From contig NZ_JAIQXE010000001.1 in NCBI RefSeq assembly GCF_020076305.1, forward strand, positions 1,240,001 through 1,304,000: a DNA stretch of 64,000 nt. The letters run 5' to 3'. Each line of letters starts with the position of its first letter. The first letter of the stretch is position 1. The notes under the pieces are model-generated. The model worked only from the letters and a program-made list of their open reading frames with translations. It was not told the origin of the DNA and did not search any database. Below are positions 25,694-34,878 of the stretch, piece by piece. The DNA comes from Flavihumibacter profundi (GTDB taxonomy: Bacteria > Bacteroidota > Bacteroidia > Chitinophagales > Chitinophagaceae). Position numbers and translations under genes: made by a program.

Positions 25694-27682
25694 CTATTTT
25701 TTATTGTGCAGCAACATATACCGGGCTGTTTGGAAATATGCCTGCGACCACCATTCATAATCTGTGGTTGCAGGAATTGTTCCCTCCGGCCGACGGTTAA
25801 AATCAGCCCATACCATGGCACTGGCCTTCCCCTCCATTTTTTTTGTATAATAATATGGTTCCTGGATAACGCCAAGGCTTTTATTGTTGTAATCCAGAAT
25901 AAATGCCTTGTTGTGGAGGCCATTATCCAACTGATGAGACACCAAAAGGTCGCGCCCGAGGCTGGTATTCCGGTAAGGAATATTAGCAATACCTGCTATG
26001 GTAGGCAAAACATCTACCTGGGAGGCAAGGTCATGTAACCGGGCTGCTTTGATTTTACCCGGAGCATAAAACAAGAGGGGAATATGATGGGCTGACAAAT
26101 GGTTTTCTGTCCAGGACTTTGGAAACAAGGGGCCTGCATTGCCGGCAATGCCATGGTCACCTACAAATACAAAAATGGTATTTTCGAAATAGGGTGATTT
26201 CCTGGCCGCTTCCATAAACTGTTTGAAACAATAATCGGTATACCTGAAAGCATTCAGTTCGTCATTCGATTCAAAGCCGTATTTGTGCAGGCTGTCAGTA
26301 GGGAAATTGATCAGTCCCACTCCTGCCCTGTCTTCCTCCGGTATAGTATACGGCCTGTGGTTATCAGCAGTTTGAATTACTGCGAAGAATGGCTTGTCTT
26401 CCTTTTGTAATACTTTATCTGCTTCCAGGAAAAGATTTTTATCACTGATTCCCCAAACATCAACTTTTGGCACATCATAACTTCCCTCCTCATATATATT
26501 TAACCCATGTATATTATTAGTCAATATACCCCGGATATTTGCCCAGCTGGTACTTCCACCCAGGAAATAATACTTCTTATGCTGATCGAAATTATTAATG
26601 ATAGTATGCTGATCAACCATCATTGGATTTCGGCTGGCGGTTTTTACGAGTTCAACATCAGGAATGCCGGTAAGTGTAGCCCAAACGCCTTTTGCTGTAC
26701 CGATAAGCGGACTGAAACAATTGTCAAAAAACAGCCCATTTTTGCAGAGTTCTGCGAAATAGGGTGTAGTATTCAGGGGGCTGCCCCACATTGAGCTCTT
26801 ATAACCACTAAAACTTTCACAGATTACCAGGATAATATTCGGTTTGCCTTGCCCCTGCCAGTTTGCAATGGTATCAGGCTGAACCTGCCTTTCGAAAGTA
26901 AACTTCGTGCTATCGGGATGTTCAACGCCAAGATAGGCGGCCATTGCCGGGTATACCTGTTTAAGTTTCGCAGCATCATAGGAAGAAGACCGAAAACTAA
27001 ATGAACTGAAAAAGGATTGAACGGGATTGAGTGCAATATTGGCCTTAAAATCATTGCCCAGGTTAAAAGCATCGCTCCACCTGAGGGGATATTGGCCAAC
27101 ACGCCCAAAAATACAAACCGCAAAAAACAAACCGCAAATAATGCTGGAACTGATACCCATCCACCTGGCTTTAACCAAAGTGCCATTTGCAATTGACCGG
27201 AATAAGCTTTTAACAAAGCGATAAAACAGCCAGGTGGCAATAATAACGACCAGGAATATTCGAAGTACCGGGTAGGTCTGCCAAACCATACCAGCAGAGA
27301 TGGAAGTATCTTCCAGGTAAGTAAGGGCACTTGCATTCAAGCGCTGGTTCAGATAGCGAAAATGTAAAAAATCAACTACATAAAACAAGGTCAGGGTGAG
27401 GCAAATGATGACAAAAAACCAGTTCCATCCCCTGATTGCACGGGGATTCCGAAAAGGGTTAAGCACTGGAAAACTGCATAATAATAGTATAAACAGGCCT
27501 ATTGCTGCTGCCACCCTGGCATCGTAGCGAAGTCCCAGCCAAAAGGTGGGCCCAATCCCCCCGCTTTCAACTACAGGTATACGAAAAACATACCAGGCAA
27601 AAATCCGAGCAGCAGTCATTGCCAAAAGCAATATGCCGAAAATCGTAAGGGTCCATCTAACGGGACGGGGCACTTTATTCAT
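25694..27682 (-). CDS. Membrane sulfatase-family (LTA synthase-like) phosphoglycerol transferase
   Basis: A 662-residue protein. The first 220 residues contain five membrane helices. The periplasmic C-terminal domain is an alkaline-phosphatase-fold sulfatase: VICESFSGYKSSMWG (metal-binding Glu before the site), LIGTAKGVWATLTG with the catalytic Thr region, and FVFVGDHGIAG and SAHHIPLLFYAPG carrying the Asp-His metal ligands. This is the LtaS/OpgB/MdoB architecture, but Gram-negative cells lack lipoteichoic acid, so it probably transfers phosphoglycerol or phosphoethanolamine to a glycan or lipid. The ATG at 27682 is used; the frame reaches a TTG at 27691. It is convergent with the methyltransferase. 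Confidence 0.88.
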   Translation of the reverse strand: MNKVPRPVRWTLTIFGILLLAMTAARIFAWYVFRIPVVESGGIGPTFWLGLRYDARVAAAIGLFILLLCSFPVLNPFRNPRAIRGWNWFFVIICLTLTLFYVVDFLHFRYLNQRLNASALTYLEDTSISAGMVWQTYPVLRIFLVVIIATWLFYRFVKSLFRSIANGTLVKARWMGISSSIICGLFFAVCIFGRVGQYPLRWSDAFNLGNDFKANIALNPVQSFFSSFSFRSSSYDAAKLKQVYPAMAAYLGVEHPDSTKFTFERQVQPDTIANWQGQGKPNIILVICESFSGYKSSMWGSPLNTTPYFAELCKNGLFFDNCFSPLIGTAKGVWATLTGIPDVELVKTASRNPMMVDQHTIINNFDQHKKYYFLGGSTSWANIRGILTNNIHGLNIYEEGSYDVPKVDVWGISDKNLFLEADKVLQKEDKPFFAVIQTADNHRPYTIPEEDRAGVGLINFPTDSLHKYGFESNDELNAFRYTDYCFKQFMEAARKSPYFENTIFVFVGDHGIAGNAGPLFPKSWTENHLSAHHIPLLFYAPGKIKAARLHDLASQVDVLPTIAGIANIPYRNTSLGRDLLVSHQLDNGLHNKAFILDYNNKSLGVIQEPYYYTKKMEGKASAMVWADFNRRPEGTIPATTDYEWWSQAYFQTARYMLLHNKK

Positions 27683-27735
27683 AGTATGCAAAAGTCGGAA
27701 TTATTTAAACTTCTTCGCTGTTCCTTACAACTACT

Positions 27736-27743
27736 TATTTTTG
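27736..27743 (+). promoter_or_regulatory. TAnnTTTG box before the PAP2 gene
   Basis: TATTTTTG, ending 18 bases before the ATG at 27762. It supports that start over longer open-frame starts upstream. Confidence 0.5.
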
Positions 27744-27761
27744 TTAACGTTACAATACTCC

Positions 27762-28349
27762 ATGGACCTGATCGACCGGCTAATTGAATTTGACAAGGCA
27801 CTGATGATTCGTATCAACAGTGAATGGAATAATCCCTTATTGGATACCATATTTCAGCATATACGGGAAACCGATTTCTGGATCCCCCTTTACCTCTTTT
27901 TCATAGTACTGGCTGCCCTGAATTTTGGCAAAAAGGGATGGTTATGGATCCTGGGCGGTGTACTAACCGTTACCATTACAGACCAGGTAAGCAGTAACCT
28001 AATAAAGAGCTTTATTTTCAGGCTGCGGCCTTGCCGTGACCCATCAATTGCGGACCACATACGTTTTTTTGTGCGTTATTGCCCGGTTAGCAGCAGTTTT
28101 ACCTCTTCGCATGCTACCAATCATTTCGGATTTGCCTTCTTTGTAATATTTACAATGAGGCATTTCACGGGGAAATGGGTGTATGCACTGCTGGTGATGG
28201 CCTTAGCCGTTTCGTATGCACAGGTCTATGTCGGGGTGCATTACCCGCTGGATGTGTTCTTTGGCGGACTAACAGGATCCTTTATCGGTTACGGAATGAG
28301 TGTTATCTTCAATAAAAAAATAGGCCTGCCGTCTTTAGGGTCAGGATGA
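27762..28349 (+). CDS. PAP2-family membrane phosphatase
   Basis: A 195-residue membrane protein with about five or six helices and the three PAP2 motifs: KSFIFRLRPCR (K-x6-RP), SSFTSSHATNHFG (the SGH motif with the catalytic His), and AQVYVGVHYPLDV (x5-H-x3-D, though the first Arg is replaced by Ala-Gln). Substrates in the family include undecaprenyl diphosphate, phosphatidic acid and lipid A 1-phosphate; none can be chosen here. The open frame extends upstream to 27546, but the first 72 codons overlap the divergent sulfatase gene and are ruled out. The CorC-type gene follows 13 bases later, so an operon is likely. Confidence 0.9.
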   Translation: MDLIDRLIEFDKALMIRINSEWNNPLLDTIFQHIRETDFWIPLYLFFIVLAALNFGKKGWLWILGGVLTVTITDQVSSNLIKSFIFRLRPCRDPSIADHIRFFVRYCPVSSSFTSSHATNHFGFAFFVIFTMRHFTGKWVYALLVMALAVSYAQVYVGVHYPLDVFFGGLTGSFIGYGMSVIFNKKIGLPSLGSG

Positions 28350-28362
28350 ACAATACTGTATA

Positions 28363-29664
28363 ATGACTGAAATTCTTATCATACTTGGGTTAATATTACT
28401 GAACGGATTATTTTCCATGGCAGAAATCGCTTTGGTTTCCGCCCGGAAAGCCCGACTGGAAGGCCAGGCTACCAAAGGGGATGCCAGGGCTAAAGAAGCC
28501 CTGGACCTGGCCAATCATCCTGACACATTTTTATCGACAGTTCAAATAGGAATTACCCTGATTGGCATCCTTACAGGTATATTTTCGGGTGAAACTTTAA
28601 CCCATAATGTTGAGGCATTTTTAGCAGGTATCCCTGTATTAGCAAAGTATAGCAGTGGACTGGCAACTGCTGTTATAGTAATCATCATTACCTATTTCAG
28701 CCTCGTGCTGGGTGAATTGTTACCTAAAAGAATTGGCTTGTCCAATCCTGAAAAAATCGCCAAACTGGTAGCAGGCCCCATGAAAATATTGAGCCGGATC
28801 ACGCATCCGTTTATCTGGCTGTTGAGTAAGTCGACCCACGTTTTGTCAAAACTGCTGAATGTTCAGCGCAATGATACCCAGGTAACAGAAGAAGAGATCA
28901 AAGCCATTATAAGCGAAGGAACAGAGCAGGGAACTATAGATGAGGCCGAACAGGAAATCATTGAAAGGGTTTTTCACCTGGGCGATAGAAACATCACCTC
29001 ATTAATGACCCACCGCAGTGATATTGTGTGGTTTGACATGAATGATAATGAAGTATCTATTAAAGAAAAGATCGTGAAGGAACCACATTCCATATACCCA
29101 ATTTGCGATGGTAACATTGACAATATCAAAGGCGTGGTATCTATTAAAGATCTATACATAACCAATGACCTGACGCTGTTTAAACATATTATGAAACCCG
29201 CCATGTTTGTACCGGAAAACAATTCCGCCTACCGTGTGCTGGAGCGATTTAAAGAAGGGAAGCTACACTCTTGCTTTATTGTTGACGAATATGGCAGCGT
29301 TCAGGGAATGATTACACTGAATGATATCCTGGAAGCGATTGTTGGGGATTTGCCACAACCTGATATTGAAGATTATGAAATCGTAAAAAGAGAAGACGGC
29401 AGTTACCTTGTGGATGCACAAATACCCTTCTACGATTTCCTGTCGCGTTTTGAAATGACGGACTGGATGAACGAAGGTGAACATGAATTCAATACCCTGG
29501 CCGGCTTTATACTGCACAAACTGGAACGTATACCGCATACCGGCGACCTGCTCGAATGGAAAGGGTTCAAATTTGAAATTGTAGATATGGATTCACTGCG
29601 TATCGATAAGATACTGGTCACTATTTCGGCAGGCATCCGTGAAGGAATGGATGAGGGAGACTAA
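28363..29664 (+). CDS. CNNM/CorC-type membrane protein (hemolysin family)
   Basis: A 433-residue protein with an N-terminal DUF21 membrane domain (about 1-190, LILLNGLFSMAEIALVSARKARLE at its start, cited here as SMAEIALVSARKARLE), a CBS pair (about 205-330, TSLMTHRSDIVWFD and KLHSCFIVDEYGSVQGM) and a C-terminal CorC/HlyC domain (about 350-430). Family members are linked to magnesium or cobalt transport and tolerance; the name hemolysin is historical. It follows the PAP2 gene by 13 bases. The stop codon shares four bases (CTAA) with the stop of the convergent DUF6702-like gene. Confidence 0.9.
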   Translation: MTEILIILGLILLNGLFSMAEIALVSARKARLEGQATKGDARAKEALDLANHPDTFLSTVQIGITLIGILTGIFSGETLTHNVEAFLAGIPVLAKYSSGLATAVIVIIITYFSLVLGELLPKRIGLSNPEKIAKLVAGPMKILSRITHPFIWLLSKSTHVLSKLLNVQRNDTQVTEEEIKAIISEGTEQGTIDEAEQEIIERVFHLGDRNITSLMTHRSDIVWFDMNDNEVSIKEKIVKEPHSIYPICDGNIDNIKGVVSIKDLYITNDLTLFKHIMKPAMFVPENNSAYRVLERFKEGKLHSCFIVDEYGSVQGMITLNDILEAIVGDLPQPDIEDYEIVKREDGSYLVDAQIPFYDFLSRFEMTDWMNEGEHEFNTLAGFILHKLERIPHTGDLLEWKGFKFEIVDMDSLRIDKILVTISAGIREGMDEGD

Positions 29665-30149
29665 AAGACAAACTCAGTATGCTGGTCGGGGTATGCCAGT
29701 TTGGTACTTTTCCTTTCACCATTTACAATAACATGCATCAGGTTTATCTGCTGGTCGAAGGCATCATACAACAGCGTATTATCGATTTCGATTTTCTGGA
29801 CCGATGGCACATTGTTAACCTGTAAAAAACACCAGGCTGCTTCACGTTCTTTTTCAAACCCAATAAATACCATTTGTACAGGTTTCCCATTTAATTTCAG
29901 CAAAAGGTGTTTCTGGAGGTAACTGGCCACAAACTGGTTGGTCCTTACACTGTCTTTAGGCTGGGTAAGGTCAACAGGAACATTATTGATTTTTGCAAGG
30001 GCTTTTTCAAAATCATCGGCAAAAAGTTTGACGCTGATTTCAAGTGTATGGTCTTTTGAATTATGCTGAATTTCAGTAACGCCTACAAAAAACGGGTGCA
30101 TTAAGGCAAGAATTGCAGTAGATAACCATTTATAATATACAGGAGCCAT
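29661..30149 (-). CDS. Exported DUF6702-like protein
   Basis: A 162-residue protein with an N-terminal hydrophobic segment, and the core motif HPFFVGVTEIQHN, then LEISVKLFADDFEKAL. This resembles the DUF6702 proteins often next to HupE/UreJ-like genes in Bacteroidota. The rest forms a compact beta fold with no enzyme motif. The gene is divergent from the HupE-like gene at 30208 and its stop overlaps that of the CorC-type gene. The pairing suggests a metal- or envelope-related function for the HupE-like partner, but this is inference. Confidence 0.7.
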   Translation of the reverse strand: MAPVYYKWLSTAILALMHPFFVGVTEIQHNSKDHTLEISVKLFADDFEKALAKINNVPVDLTQPKDSVRTNQFVASYLQKHLLLKLNGKPVQMVFIGFEKEREAAWCFLQVNNVPSVQKIEIDNTLLYDAFDQQINLMHVIVNGERKSTKLAYPDQHTEFVF

Positions 30150-30207
30150 TGAACATTAAAATTTTTTCAGCACAAAACTCTGGTTTATTTTGACAGCTTC
30201 ATAAACT

Positions 30208-30819
30208 ATGCAAGAATTTAACCTTTACTTCGGGCTGGGCATAGATCATATATTAACCTGGTCTGCCCTGGATCACATATTATTTGTTTCTGCACTATGT
30301 CTACGGTACCGGTATGCCGACTGGCGAAAAGTCGCCATAATGGTTACTGCGTTTACCATTGGCCATAGTTTAACACTGGCATTAAGCGTTTTCGGTCTAA
30401 TTAGGGTGCCTGTTGCCTGGATTGAATTTCTGATACCCCTTACAATTGCAGGAACTGCTTTAAACAATTTGCTTGCAAAGCCCGGGCAGGAAACCAGGAA
30501 GCTGCCTATCATTTACTTTTTTGCCCTGTTTTTTGGCATGATCCATGGAATGGCCTATGCCAACCTGTTGCTTGACCTTGAAGGGACAGAGCAGCTCCCC
30601 GGACATTTACTTGCTTTTAACCTGGGCATTGAAGTGGCCCAATTGGTGGTAGTTGCGGTTGTTTTAACACTATCCTTTATCTTCGTAGATAGATTAAAAC
30701 TTGCCCAGATATGGTGGCTACGGGTTATATCTGTACTTATCCTTTTATTTTCAATAAAACTGGCAGTCGAAAGAATTCCTGAACTATACACACATACACA
30801 AACAGCAATAACAAAATGA
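30208..30819 (+). CDS. HupE/UreJ-like membrane protein
   Basis: A 203-residue protein with six or seven membrane helices. The first helix has GIDHILTWSALDHILF with two conserved histidines, and VTAFTIGHSLTLALS and GMIHGMAYANLL carry more; such His-rich helices are typical of HupE/UreJ-type nickel or cobalt permeases. Metal and role are not proven. It overlaps the M1 peptidase gene by 4 bases (ATGA), so the two are translated together. It is divergent from the DUF6702-like gene, a conserved Bacteroidota arrangement. A TATTTTG near-match to the promoter box ends 15 bases before the start. Confidence 0.82.
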   Translation: MQEFNLYFGLGIDHILTWSALDHILFVSALCLRYRYADWRKVAIMVTAFTIGHSLTLALSVFGLIRVPVAWIEFLIPLTIAGTALNNLLAKPGQETRKLPIIYFFALFFGMIHGMAYANLLLDLEGTEQLPGHLLAFNLGIEVAQLVVVAVVLTLSFIFVDRLKLAQIWWLRVISVLILLFSIKLAVERIPELYTHTQTAITK

Positions 30820-33194
30820 GAAGACTAATCTTTGCATGTATGGGTTTATTTGCCGGCACGGCATTTGCCCAGAACATCCAGAACAATCCAGGGTCAAACC
30901 ATGGCAACAAGTTTGAACAATTGGGCACCACACTTCCGACCCCCAACGAATACCGTACAGCAAGCGGTGCGCCTGGTCCGAAGTATTGGCAACAGCGTGC
31001 AGATTATGATATTAAGTGTGAATTGGACGAAGAAAAACTGCGCCTGACAGGTAGTGAAACAGTGACCTACTTCAACAATTCGCCGGATGTGCTTACATAC
31101 CTTTGGTTGCAACTCGATGAAAATGAGCATGCCAACGACCGCAAGGCCAACTACCAGGATGGCAGCACAATTGGCAAACAAACTTCAGACAGGATGCTCG
31201 AAACCCTGGAAACACATGATAATGATTATGGTGTAAACATCACCAAAATTACCGATGCAACAGGCAAGCCACTGAACTATACCGTGAACAAAACCATGAT
31301 GCGCCTTGAAATGCCAACACCGTTGAAACCAGGGCAGAAATATATATTTAAAGTAGATTGGAATTACCATATTTCTGATCGTATGAGCGTTGGCGGAAGA
31401 GGCGGTTATGAATATTTTGCAGAAGATGGCAACTATCTTTTCACAATTACCCAATGGTATCCAAGACTTTGCGTGTACAGTGATTTCCAGGGATGGCAAA
31501 ACCACCAATTCACCGGAAGGGGGGAATTTGCACTTACATTCGGCAATTTCAAAGTACAGATGACTGTACCAGCCGACCACATGGTTGGTTCAACTGGCGA
31601 ATGCCAAAACTACCAGCAGGTGCTTACCCCAACACAATATGCACGCTGGCAAAAAGCACAAACTGCTAAAGATGTAACAGAGATCGTTACCTTAAATGAA
31701 GCTAAAGCTGCTGAAAAGACAAAAAGCAAAGCAAAGAAAACCTGGATATATAAAGCCGATAATGTCCGTGATTTTGCCTGGACTTCTTCACGCAGGTTTA
31801 TATGGGATGCGCTTCCTGCCAATGTTGAAGGCAAGAAAGTAATGTGTATGAGTTTTTACGGAAAAGAGGCCTATGGCCTATATCGCCCTTTCTCTTCAAA
31901 AGTGGTTGCACATACTATCAAAACATATTCAAAGTTTTCTATCCCCTACCCTTACCCGGTAGCACAGAGTATTGAAGCAGCTAACGGCATGGAATACCCG
32001 ATGATCTGTTTTAATTACGGTCGTACTGCACCTGATGGCACATACAGTGAGGCTACCAAATACGGTATGCTGGGGGTTGTGATACATGAAGTAGGCCATA
32101 ACTTCTTCCCAATGATTGTTAATAGCGATGAACGCCAGTGGAGCTGGATGGATGAAGGCCTGAATACATTCGTTGAATACCTGACTGAGGAATTATGGGA
32201 CAATAAATTCCCAACCCGCCGTGGTCCGGCTGCATATATAACAGATTATATGAAACTGCCAAAAGACCAGCTGGAGCCAATTATGACCAATAGCGAAAAT
32301 ATTATCCAGTTTGGTCCAAATGCCTATTCCAAACCGGCAACCGGACTGAATATTCTCCGTGAAACCATCATGGGCCGCCAGTTGTTCGACTATTCCTTCA
32401 AGGAATATGCACGCCGCTGGGCATTCAAACATCCGACTCCGGCTGACCTGTTCCGGACACTGGAAGATGCGAGTGGTGAAGACCTTGACTGGTTCTGGAG
32501 AGGTTGGTTTTACAGCACCGATGCCACTGATATCGCCATTGACACAGTACGGCACCTGCAACCGGAATTCGGCGAGCCAACAAGTTCTGCATCAGCCGGT
32601 GGAGTAAACAAAGTGAAATTGGCTAAACCCATGGTAAATACATTTGAAGACGTTTCCAAGATCCGTAACCGCGAAGACAAGAACATTGTATTTGCAACGG
32701 ATGCCGATACCAGCCTTCGTGATTTCTACTGGCGCTATGCCCGTGGAATTGAGCCGGTTGACACAAATACCTATGAAGTGCCTGCGCAATCAAATATGGT
32801 AAAAGCTGATGAAGAAGTACAGAAAAAATATGCAGGAAAACACCTGTATGAGTGCACCTTCTCCAACAAAGGCGGACTGGTAATGCCTATCATAGTAGAG
32901 TTCACTTATGCCGATGGCACCAAAGAAGTTGACCGCATTCCTGCACAGGTATGGCGCAAGAATGAGAATAAGGTAACCAAGGTGTATTTAAAAGATAAGG
33001 AAGTAACCTCCATTAAGCTGGATCCCATGAAAGAAACAGCGGACATCAATGAAGATAACAATACCTGGGGAGCTGTCCCTGAAGCCAGCAAATTCCAGTT
33101 GTACAAGATGAAGATGGGCGCCCGTGGACAAAGTACTGGTATCACACCAATGCAGAAAGCAGAAGAAAAGAAAAAAGAGAAGAAGGCTTTTTAA
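30816..33194 (+). CDS. M1-family zinc metallopeptidase
   Basis: A 792-residue exported protein with a signal peptide (cut near AFAQN). The M1 catalytic site is HEVGHNF (about residue 424) with the downstream Glu in DEGLNTFVE, which gives the HExxH-x18-E zinc ligands. The usual GxMEN exopeptidase loop is replaced by NGMEYP, so N-terminal amine recognition may differ. A long beta-rich C-terminal domain follows, with DWFWRGWFYST and a late Lys/Glu-rich tail. Substrates are unknown. It overlaps the HupE-like gene by 4 bases, and a terminator follows. Confidence 0.9.
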   Translation: MRRLIFACMGLFAGTAFAQNIQNNPGSNHGNKFEQLGTTLPTPNEYRTASGAPGPKYWQQRADYDIKCELDEEKLRLTGSETVTYFNNSPDVLTYLWLQLDENEHANDRKANYQDGSTIGKQTSDRMLETLETHDNDYGVNITKITDATGKPLNYTVNKTMMRLEMPTPLKPGQKYIFKVDWNYHISDRMSVGGRGGYEYFAEDGNYLFTITQWYPRLCVYSDFQGWQNHQFTGRGEFALTFGNFKVQMTVPADHMVGSTGECQNYQQVLTPTQYARWQKAQTAKDVTEIVTLNEAKAAEKTKSKAKKTWIYKADNVRDFAWTSSRRFIWDALPANVEGKKVMCMSFYGKEAYGLYRPFSSKVVAHTIKTYSKFSIPYPYPVAQSIEAANGMEYPMICFNYGRTAPDGTYSEATKYGMLGVVIHEVGHNFFPMIVNSDERQWSWMDEGLNTFVEYLTEELWDNKFPTRRGPAAYITDYMKLPKDQLEPIMTNSENIIQFGPNAYSKPATGLNILRETIMGRQLFDYSFKEYARRWAFKHPTPADLFRTLEDASGEDLDWFWRGWFYSTDATDIAIDTVRHLQPEFGEPTSSASAGGVNKVKLAKPMVNTFEDVSKIRNREDKNIVFATDADTSLRDFYWRYARGIEPVDTNTYEVPAQSNMVKADEEVQKKYAGKHLYECTFSNKGGLVMPIIVEFTYADGTKEVDRIPAQVWRKNENKVTKVYLKDKEVTSIKLDPMKETADINEDNNTWGAVPEASKFQLYKMKMGARGQSTGITPMQKAEEKKKEKKAF

Positions 33195-33230
33195 GCCGTA
33201 AGAAGTAAATTCTACAAAAATTTATAAATA

Positions 33231-33266
33231 GATAGCCCCCCATAAAATATGGGGGGCTATCTATTT
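33231..33266 (+). terminator. Terminator after the M1 peptidase gene
   Basis: A 14-base perfect inverted repeat (33231-33244 with 33248-33261, containing six Cs and six Gs) with a 3-base loop, followed by a short T-rich stretch. Confidence 0.75.
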
Positions 33267-33353
33267 TACCCACAGAAACCTAATATTACATGAACAATAT
33301 CTGCTTCACTCCTGTTTATTGGAATACATTTTGGCAGGTAAATTTTGTTTATT

Positions 33354-34166
33354 ATGAATAAAAAGCTCCTTCTTTCCTTGCTGTTTTTTGCTGCTATCTC
33401 AGCGCATGCGGCAACTGTTGACACTATTAACATATTTAGCGCTGCCATGAAACGCAATATAAAAGCTATTGTTATCCAGCCTTCAAATACACCAGAAAGA
33501 AAAGCATTCCCGGTTTTTTACCTGCTTCACGGGTTTGGCGGAAAGTACTCCTTATGGATAAATAAAGTGCCGCAATTGCAGCAGTTATCCGATAAATACG
33601 GCTGTATAATCGTTTGTCCGGATGGCGGCTATACAACTTTGTATTTCGACAATCCACTTGACAGCAGTTCAAAGTTCGAATCACATTTTATCGGCGAATT
33701 GATGCCATATATTGAAAAACATTATCCAACACTTAACGACCGCAAATTCAGGGCCATAAGCGGCAATAGCATGGGTGGGTTTGGTGCATATTACCTGGCC
33801 AGCAGGCACCTCGACCTGTTTTATGCAGCAGGAAGTATGAGTGGAGTTCTGGACCTGAACCCATTTTCCCCAAATAGCCCGATAAGTAAAAAAGTAACCG
33901 ACACCACTTGTTGCAAAGTAAACTGGGATAAATTCACGGCATTTAATATAGCGGACAGTTTAAAGCCCGGACAAATTCGCCTCATTATGGATTGCGGGTT
34001 AGACGATTACCTGTTACAGGTAAACCGAAATGTACACAAGAAATTGATGGATCGCAGAATTGCACACGATTATATAGAAAGACCCGGACGGCATGAATGG
34101 GATTACTGGAAAAACGCCGTTGAATTCCAGTTACTATTTTTCCGGAAAGCCTGGGATGAAAAATAA
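33354..34166 (+). CDS. Exported alpha/beta-hydrolase esterase (esterase D-like)
   Basis: A 270-residue protein with a signal peptide (cut near ISAHA). FYLLHGFGGKYSLW is the oxyanion-hole region, SGNSMGGFGAYYLA carries the nucleophile Ser (G-x-S-x-G, about residue 139), and the C-terminal GRHEWDYWKN supplies the His of the triad; the Asp is probably in MDCGLDDYL. This is the esterase D / tributyrin esterase fold, used for acyl esters such as S-formylglutathione or feruloyl esters; here it acts in the periplasm. The ATG at 33354 follows a TTG at 33345 in the same frame; the signal peptide favours the ATG. Confidence 0.87.
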   Translation: MNKKLLLSLLFFAAISAHAATVDTINIFSAAMKRNIKAIVIQPSNTPERKAFPVFYLLHGFGGKYSLWINKVPQLQQLSDKYGCIIVCPDGGYTTLYFDNPLDSSSKFESHFIGELMPYIEKHYPTLNDRKFRAISGNSMGGFGAYYLASRHLDLFYAAGSMSGVLDLNPFSPNSPISKKVTDTTCCKVNWDKFTAFNIADSLKPGQIRLIMDCGLDDYLLQVNRNVHKKLMDRRIAHDYIERPGRHEWDYWKNAVEFQLLFFRKAWDEK

Positions 34167-34167
34167 C

Positions 34168-34833
34168 CTAGTTATTGAAATTCACTGATCCGTCCCGCAC
34201 CTTTATTTTTTTCTTGCCTGAATTCTTTTTTTCATATTCTATCACTTCCTTGGGTTTTTCCATTTTTTTGGTGACAGATAAAGTATCACTTGCCAATGAT
34301 GGCGGGGCAGCGGATCCTTGTTCCAGTTTTCCAAGGTGGTAAAACTCTGTTTTGCTTACAAAACCAGCATCATAATATTTCCAGGTGCCGTGTTTTAAGG
34401 AAGATCCCTCGTTTTTTATGATAACATCATTATAATTTCCGGGGTTGCTAACATCTTCAACGGCAAGGGTATCATACAGTTTATCCGGATTAAATGCCCG
34501 CCAGCTTTCTTCCCGTATGAGGTTTCCCGAAATACTAAAGTACTGGCTTATACCATCCTGGAAACCCCATTGATAATTTTCAATTGCAAGAAGATCGCCC
34601 ATCAGGTTAAATTTTCGCCAGGTGCCTTCCTTGCGGTCATTGGTATATTCCCCTTCTTCTTCATAACCGGGTTCACCCCTTAAGGATTCAATATGGTTGA
34701 TCCAGGGGCCCTGCTTTTTGCCCTTGAGATCAATTTTATTCAGGGTGTCCCCTTTCACACTAATAATATAACTCTTCCATTGGCCGAAACTGCTCCCTGA
34801 AATCAATAAGGACAAAATTAAAATCCAACGCAT
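34168..34833 (-). CDS. Exported MORN-repeat-like protein
   Basis: A 221-residue protein with a signal peptide (cut near SSFGQW). It has MORN-like units of the YwqK type: DLKGKKQGPWINH, YTNDRKEGTWRKFN, GDLLAIENYQWGFQDG and LKHGTWKYYDAGF. Such units are often found in proteins predicted as antitoxins of the YwqK family, but no toxin gene is adjacent and the protein is exported, so that role is unsupported here. The C-terminal 55 residues are lysine-rich. Its start is 45 bases from the divergent VPS10-type gene. Confidence 0.72.
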   Translation of the reverse strand: MRWILILSLLISGSSFGQWKSYIISVKGDTLNKIDLKGKKQGPWINHIESLRGEPGYEEEGEYTNDRKEGTWRKFNLMGDLLAIENYQWGFQDGISQYFSISGNLIREESWRAFNPDKLYDTLAVEDVSNPGNYNDVIIKNEGSSLKHGTWKYYDAGFVSKTEFYHLGKLEQGSAAPPSLASDTLSVTKKMEKPKEVIEYEKKNSGKKKIKVRDGSVNFNN

Positions 34834-34839
34834 TGTTAG

Positions 34840-34847
34840 TATGTTTG
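34840..34847 (+). promoter_or_regulatory. TAnnTTTG box before the VPS10-type gene
   Basis: TATGTTTG, ending 31 bases before the ATG at 34879. Confidence 0.4.
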
Positions 34848-34878
34848 ATAATACAGTATAAACGAAACGAAAAGCAAT

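Noticed and set aside
27546-27761. N-terminal extension of the PAP2 protein
   Set aside because: The extension overlaps the divergent sulfatase gene and lacks domain features; a promoter box lies just before the ATG at 27762.
34168-34833. YwqK-type antitoxin of a toxin-antitoxin pair
   Set aside because: MORN-like units are present, but the protein has a signal peptide and no toxin gene is adjacent.
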